Shown here in pieces: positions 59,634-64,000 of a stretch of 64,000 nucleotides of DNA (the stretch's first letter is position 1; each line of letters begins with the position of its first letter). A program made the position numbers and the translations under genes. Origin of the DNA: Citrobacter sp. wls619 (lineage in GTDB: Bacteria; Pseudomonadota; Gammaproteobacteria; Enterobacterales; Enterobacteriaceae). The notes under the pieces are model-generated. The model did no database searches, was not told the DNA's origin, and saw only the letters and a list, made by a program, of their open reading frames with translations. The stretch is taken from positions 426 through 64,425 of the forward strand of contig NZ_SZXJ01000100.1 of assembly GCF_005281345.1 (NCBI RefSeq). The letters are read 5' to 3'.

Positions 59634-60755
59634 ATGCAACACTTAAGCGGGCGCTGGATGAAAGCGTTAAACGGCATCGTTATCGCCCTGAGCCTGGCGC
59701 TGCCGGGCACCACGCAGGCGCAATCTCTGGAGTCGCTGGTCAACGTCCAGGGCGTCAGGGAAAACCAACTCGTCGGCTACAGCCTGGTGGTGGGGCTGGA
59801 CGGAACCGGGGATAAAAACCAGGTCAAATTCACCAACCAAACCATTACCAACATGCTGCGTCAGTTTGGCGTACAGCTGCCGAGTAAAATCGATCCTAAG
59901 GTGAAAAACGTCGCGGCGGTGGCGGTCAGCGCGATGCTGCCGCCAATGTATTCGCGTGGGCAGACCATTGATGTCACGGTCTCGTCGATTGGCGATGCCA
60001 AAAGTCTGCGTGGCGGCACGTTATTACTCACCCAGCTACACGGCGCGGATGGGGAGGTTTATGCCCTCGCACAAGGGAGCGTGGTGGTCGGCGGGATGAA
60101 CGCGACCGGGGCAAGTGGTTCCAGCGTGACCGTGAATACGCCGACCGCCGGGCTGATACCGAACGGCGCGTCGGTCGAGCGTGAAATTCCCAGCGACTTC
60201 CAGATGGGCGACACCATTACGCTTAATCTGAAACGTCCCTCCTTTAAAGATGCCAATAACATTGCGGCGGCGATCAACGCTTCATTTGGCGGTATTGCGA
60301 CGGCACAAAGCTCAACCAACGTCAGCGTCCGCGCGCCAACCAGCCCCGGGGCGCGCGTCGCCTTTATGTCCCAGCTAGATGATGTCCAGGTTCAGGCCGA
60401 GAAAGTACGCGCCCGCGTGGTGTTTAACTCGCGTACCGGCACGGTGGTGATGGGCGATGGCATTGCCCTGCACGCGGCGGCGGTTTCGCATGGCAGCCTG
60501 ACGGTTTCCATCAGTGAAAGCAGCAACGTCAGCCAGCCGAATGCCTTTGCCGGCGGTCGTACGGCGGTAACGCCGCAGAGCAATATTTCAGTGAATCATG
60601 CTCGACCGGGCACGATTACCTTGCCTGAATCCAGCAGCCTGAAGACGTTGGTTAATGCGCTCAATAGCCTGGGGGCCACGCCGGACGACATTATGTCTAT
60701 TTTACAGGCCCTGCATGAAGCCGGGGCGCTGGATGCCGATCTGGAGGTGATTTAA
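59634..60755 (+). CDS. lfgI: LfgI, Flag-2 P-ring protein (FlgI family)
   Basis: About 373 residues with a signal peptide ending GTTQA. The start of the mature protein ([50 protein letters not shown]) is the FlgI signature, with [35 protein letters not shown] at the end. ATG 59634 has CAGGA 8 bp upstream; ATG 59619 overlaps the lfgH stop and is also possible. It needs LfgA for P-ring assembly around the rod. Confidence 0.94.
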   Translation: MQHLSGRWMKALNGIVIALSLALPGTTQAQSLESLVNVQGVRENQLVGYSLVVGLDGTGDKNQVKFTNQTITNMLRQFGVQLPSKIDPKVKNVAAVAVSAMLPPMYSRGQTIDVTVSSIGDAKSLRGGTLLLTQLHGADGEVYALAQGSVVVGGMNATGASGSSVTVNTPTAGLIPNGASVEREIPSDFQMGDTITLNLKRPSFKDANNIAAAINASFGGIATAQSSTNVSVRAPTSPGARVAFMSQLDDVQVQAEKVRARVVFNSRTGTVVMGDGIALHAAAVSHGSLTVSISESSNVSQPNAFAGGRTAVTPQSNISVNHARPGTITLPESSSLKTLVNALNSLGATPDDIMSILQALHEAGALDADLEVI

Positions 60756-61066
60756 TGGCCGACATCAAAGTGAATCATAGCGGGGGCATTGACGGTAGTG
60801 ATGCGTTAATGGGCCCGAAAATCAAAGACAACGATTTGCAGAAAGCCGCTCAGCAGTTTGAAGCCATTTTCTTACGCAACATGCTGAAAGAGATGCGTAA
60901 AACCAATGAGATCTTCGATTCTAAAGATAACCCGTTTAACAGCGATTCGGTGCGCATGATGCAGGGGTTTTATGACGATCAGCTATGCAACAGCCTGGCC
61001 CAGCAGCACGGCATTGGGATTGCGGCGATGATCGTCAAACAGCTCTCCCCGCATCACAAAGGATAA
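60755..61066 (+). CDS. lfgJ: LfgJ, Flag-2 rod-assembly protein lacking the muramidase domain (FlgJ N-domain)
   Basis: 103 residues, against about 310 for full-length FlgJ. It covers only the rod-binding domain (DNDLQKAAQQFEAIFLRNMLKEMRKTNEIF to FNSDSVRMMQGFYDDQLCNSLAQQHGIGIAAMIVKQL). The C-terminal peptidoglycan hydrolase domain, which lets the rod pass the wall, is missing, and the next gene is lfgK. Another murein hydrolase must serve. The gene overlaps lfgI by 1 bp. Confidence 0.93.
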   Translation: MADIKVNHSGGIDGSDALMGPKIKDNDLQKAAQQFEAIFLRNMLKEMRKTNEIFDSKDNPFNSDSVRMMQGFYDDQLCNSLAQQHGIGIAAMIVKQLSPHHKG

Positions 61067-61163
61067 AGGTTGCGCAGCGGCTTAAGAACTGTGGTTTTTT
61101 CGCCGCTTTTAATCGGCAAGGTTGTTAACGACAGACCGGGGACTGACCGGCGAGGACTCTTTG

Positions 61164-62540
61164 ATGGACATGATTAACATTGGCTACAGCGGCGCATCGA
61201 CGGCGCAGGTGGAGCTTAACGTAACCGCACAAAACACGGCTAACGCCATGACCGACGGTTACACCCGCCAGGTGGCCATCACCAGCACCATTGGTGCCAG
61301 CTCAGGTTCGGCGAACAGTGCGGGTAACGGTGTGCAGGTGGACAGTATTCGCCGGGTATCCAACCAGTATCAGGTGAACCAGGTCTGGTATGCCGCCAGC
61401 GATTACGGCTATTACAACACTCAGCAGGAGTATTTAACTCAACTGGAAACCGTGCTCAGTGACGATAACAGTAGCCTGAGCGGCGGCTTTGACAACTTTT
61501 TTGCTGCCCTCAACGAAGCCACCACCAGCCCGGATGATTCCGCTCTGCGTGAGCAGGTGATCAGCGAGTCCGGGGCGCTGGCGCTGCGCGTGGATAACAC
61601 CCTCGATTACATCGATTCGCAAAGCAGTGAGATAGTCAGCCAGGAACAGGCGATGGTGGCGCAGGTGAACACCCTGACCAGCGGCATTGCCAGCTATAAC
61701 CAGCAAATCGCCGAAGCTGAAGCCAATGGCGATAACGCCTCTGCGCTGTACGACGCCCGCGACCAGATGGTGGAAGAACTGAGCGGCATCATGGATGTCC
61801 AGGTCAATATTGATGATGAAGGCAACTATAACGTCACGCTGCAAAACGGTCAGCCGTTGGTCAGTGGGCAGGAGAGTTCTACCATCGAACTGGATACCAA
61901 CGCCGATGGCACGCAGAGCATGTCGCTGACGTTCGCCGGAACCACGTCATCCATGAACACCGATACCGGCGGCTCGCTGGGTGCGCTGTTTGATTATCAG
62001 AATGAAGTGCTGACGCCGCTGACGGGAACGATTAACAGCATGGCGGAGCAGTTTGCCGATGCGGTGAACACCCAGCTGGCGCAGGGCTACGATCTGAACG
62101 GGAATCCTGGTGAACCGCTGTTTATCTATGATGAAAACTCCTCTGATGGCCCGCTGGAGGTGAATCCTGATATCACCGCCGATGAACTGGCGTTTTCCAG
62201 CTCGCCGGACGAAAGCGGCAACAGCGATAACCTGCAGGCGCTGATCAACATCTCTACTGAACCGTTGGATATAGAGGGGCTAGGCAGCGTAACCGTGGGC
62301 GAAGCCTGTTCGTCGATCATCAGTAACATCGGTATTTACAGCCAGCAAAACCAGACGGAAGCGGAAGCGGCGGCGAACGTGTACTCCGAAGCGCAGAACC
62401 AGCAGAGCAGCGTCAGCGGCGTCAGCATGGATGAAGAAGCGGTGAACCTCATTACTTACCAGCAAATATACGAGGCCAACCTCAAAGTTATCTCAACGGG
62501 CGCAGACATTTTCGATTCTGTGCTGGAAATGTGTAGCTAA
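61164..62540 (+). CDS. lfgK: LfgK, Flag-2 hook-filament junction protein (FlgK family, HAP1)
   Basis: 458 residues from ATG 61164 (MDMINIGYSGASTAQVELNVTAQNTANAMTDGYTRQ), with GAGGA 8 bp upstream; the open frame extends to 61122. The C-terminus EEAVNLITYQQIYEANLKVISTGADIFDSVLEMCS matches FlgK. It is the first hook-associated protein added after the hook, with LfgN as probable chaperone. About 100 bp of non-coding DNA precede it, a possible place for an extra promoter. Confidence 0.93.
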   Translation: MDMINIGYSGASTAQVELNVTAQNTANAMTDGYTRQVAITSTIGASSGSANSAGNGVQVDSIRRVSNQYQVNQVWYAASDYGYYNTQQEYLTQLETVLSDDNSSLSGGFDNFFAALNEATTSPDDSALREQVISESGALALRVDNTLDYIDSQSSEIVSQEQAMVAQVNTLTSGIASYNQQIAEAEANGDNASALYDARDQMVEELSGIMDVQVNIDDEGNYNVTLQNGQPLVSGQESSTIELDTNADGTQSMSLTFAGTTSSMNTDTGGSLGALFDYQNEVLTPLTGTINSMAEQFADAVNTQLAQGYDLNGNPGEPLFIYDENSSDGPLEVNPDITADELAFSSSPDESGNSDNLQALINISTEPLDIEGLGSVTVGEACSSIISNIGIYSQQNQTEAEAAANVYSEAQNQQSSVSGVSMDEEAVNLITYQQIYEANLKVISTGADIFDSVLEMCS

Positions 62541-62551
62541 CCGGGAGAAGA

Positions 62552-63487
62552 ATGAATATGCGAGTCACTACACAGCAGTCCTATGTGTCCATGACGCAGA
62601 GTTTTAACGACCTTTCCAGCGATCTTTCCCACGTCGTCACGCAGATGGCGACGGGGAAAAGTATTCTGCTGCCATCAGACGATCCTATTGCTGCGACACG
62701 CATCACCCAGCTTAACCGCCAGCAATCGGCACTCGATCAATATCAAACCAATATTGATTCCGCCTCGGCGGGGATGAGCCAGCAGGAGTCTATTCTGGAT
62801 GGCGTCAATAACGATTTGTTAGCGATTCGCGACGATCTGCTGGAGGCCGCCAACGGCACCAATACCGCCGAGTCGTTATCCAGCCTGGGGCAGGATATTC
62901 AGTCGATGACCGAAGCGATGGTCTCAGCGCTGAATTATCAGGATGAAGACGGTCACTATGTATTTGGCGGGACGGTGAACGATCAACCACCAATTGTCGC
63001 GGTAGATGAAGACGGCGACGGGGTGACCGACAGCTATACCTACCAGGGTAACGACGATCACCGCCAGACCACGGTGTCTAATGGCGTTGAGGTTGATACC
63101 AATGTTGCAGTCAGCGATTTCTTCGGCGACAGCCTCGACGTTCTGAACACCCTGACGTCGCTGTCGAAAGAGTTGCAGGATCCGTCAGTAGATCCTGCCG
63201 ATCCGCAGGTACAAAGCGATATTCAAAATGCCATCGATACGGTGGATGTAGCCTCTGACGCGCTCAACGCCTCAATCGCCACTATTGGTGAAACGCAGAA
63301 TACAATGACCATGCTGAGCGGCGCTCAGACGGATATCACCACCTCCAACGATCAGCTTATCAGTCAGTTGAGCGATCTGGATTATGGTCCGGCCTCTATT
63401 ACCTTTACCGGTCTGGAAATGGCGATGGAAGCCACCTTAAAAACCTACTCCAAAGTGAGTGAGTTGAACCTTTTCAGTGTGATTTAA
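62552..63487 (+). CDS. lfgL: LfgL, Flag-2 hook-filament junction protein (FlgL family, HAP3)
   Basis: 311 residues. The N-terminus MRVTTQQSYVSMTQSFNDLSSDLSHVVTQMATGKSILLPSDDPIAATRITQLNRQQ and the C-terminus TFTGLEMAMEATLKTYSKVSELNLFSVI are FlgL terminal helices. It adapts the hook to the filament above LfgK. GGGAG precedes the first ATG by 4 bp and the second (62558) by 10 bp, so either may be used. Confidence 0.94.
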   Translation: MNMRVTTQQSYVSMTQSFNDLSSDLSHVVTQMATGKSILLPSDDPIAATRITQLNRQQSALDQYQTNIDSASAGMSQQESILDGVNNDLLAIRDDLLEAANGTNTAESLSSLGQDIQSMTEAMVSALNYQDEDGHYVFGGTVNDQPPIVAVDEDGDGVTDSYTYQGNDDHRQTTVSNGVEVDTNVAVSDFFGDSLDVLNTLTSLSKELQDPSVDPADPQVQSDIQNAIDTVDVASDALNASIATIGETQNTMTMLSGAQTDITTSNDQLISQLSDLDYGPASITFTGLEMAMEATLKTYSKVSELNLFSVI

Positions 63488-63512
63488 CAGTTAGCAGTAG
63501 CTCAGGAATAGT

Positions 63513-64000
63513 ATGCAGGTCGGTTTAAATACAACATCACTCTCCGGTAGCGGAGCGCTTAATCCTTCTGTGCAACAGCATACCGTTGCGCAGAATGCCC
63601 CTGTCCGTCAAAAGTTACCCGCCACGGCGAGTGATTACCCGGCTTCGCCCCTTATTACCACCCGGCCCCAGCGCTACAGCGTGCAGCTTAACGATCAGCT
63701 CACCACGCTGCAGCAGGCCGATCACTACCTGGGTCAACTGGAGCAGCATTTGCTGGACTATCGTCACGCATCACGCCGCGGTGGACAGGCGCAGCAGCAA
63801 AAAGGGGCTGAACTTACCCAGTGGCTGGAAAAACGACCAACATTGTCCGGAGATGCGGTCGACAGGCAGCTGCGTCCGGTTTTACAGGGTGAGGCGCGAG
63901 TGACTTTTCACTCACCTGAACTGGCGCAAATGCTGCAAAAAAACGCGATAAGTTCACGTATGTTTAGTGTCTCTGACGGGCGGCAAACGCAGCACTCTGC
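63513..64000 (+). CDS. lafW: LafW-like protein of the Flag-2 locus (partial, cut by the window edge)
   Basis: 162 codons are seen, open to the right edge. It starts MQVGLNTTSLSGSGALNPS, with AATAG upstream, 25 bp after lfgL. The product is Gln-rich and helical in the middle (YSVQLNDQLTTLQQADHYLGQLEQHLLDYRHASRR), without a known fold that I recognise. In described Flag-2 loci lafW, of unclear but hook- or filament-associated function, follows lfgL and precedes lafZ and lafA (flagellin). The name rests on that position only. Confidence 0.6.
   Translation, partial: MQVGLNTTSLSGSGALNPSVQQHTVAQNAPVRQKLPATASDYPASPLITTRPQRYSVQLNDQLTTLQQADHYLGQLEQHLLDYRHASRRGGQAQQQKGAELTQWLEKRPTLSGDAVDRQLRPVLQGEARVTFHSPELAQMLQKNAISSRMFSVSDGRQTQHS

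Overview
The window is chromosomal DNA of an enteric gammaproteobacterium. The block dkgB-yafC-yafD-yafE-mltD-gloB-yafS-rnhA-dnaQ-tRNA-Asp-yafV-fadE-gmhA-yafJ-yafK-yafL follows the Escherichia/Salmonella/Citrobacter backbone. The extra MFS gene beside yafC, the absence of ivy and yafT, and a complete Flag-2 (second, lateral-type) flagellar cluster point to Citrobacter or a close relative rather than E. coli K-12. The species call is inference from gene content.

Region 1 (1-12.75 kb) is a genomic island. It starts inside a VgrG spike gene of a type VI secretion system. Then come a DUF4431 periplasmic protein, a LysM plus amidase-like effector with two paralogous immunity-like proteins, and a DUF3289/DUF943 pair. 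These genes are AT-rich. Next is a compact chromosomal type IV CRISPR-Cas operon: csf1, a Cas6e-like endonuclease, csf4/DinG helicase, csf3 and csf2. It is followed directly by a degenerate three-repeat mini-array. A protein built of six SANT/Myb-like repeats follows. The island ends at a 23-bp remnant of a tRNA-Asp 3' end and the terminator of that tRNA operon, so it probably entered at the tRNA-Asp gene (aspU) that normally lies beside dkgB.

Region 2 (12.9-29.7 kb) is conserved core: metabolic and cell-wall genes, the DNA polymerase proofreading subunit, an intact tRNA-Asp gene, fatty acid oxidation (fadE) and heptose synthesis (gmhA).

Region 3 (29.75-64 kb) is most of a Flag-2 locus: export and C-ring genes lfhA to lfiM on the minus strand, the sigma-54 activator lafK, basal body genes lfiE to lfiJ, lfgN/M/A, then rod, hook and ring genes lfgB to lfgL and the start of lafW. 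All structural genes seen here look intact. A roughly 9.5-kb cassette sits between lfiJ and lfgN. It encodes a glycerol-3-phosphate cytidylyltransferase, a three-domain glycosyltransferase/CDP-glycerol phosphotransferase, another glycosyltransferase, an aminotransferase, an ATP-grasp/HAD fusion, a soluble sulfatase-fold enzyme, a methyltransferase and a FliB-like protein. It looks like a glycerol-phosphate glycan pathway acting on the lateral flagellum.

Sigma-54-type promoters stand before lfiE, lfgB and, on the minus strand, before the cassette. This suggests LafK switches on the flagellum and its modification genes together. The two strongest candidates for undescribed biology are the chromosomal type IV CRISPR locus with its SANT-repeat neighbour, and the teichoic-acid-like pathway inside the flagellar locus.
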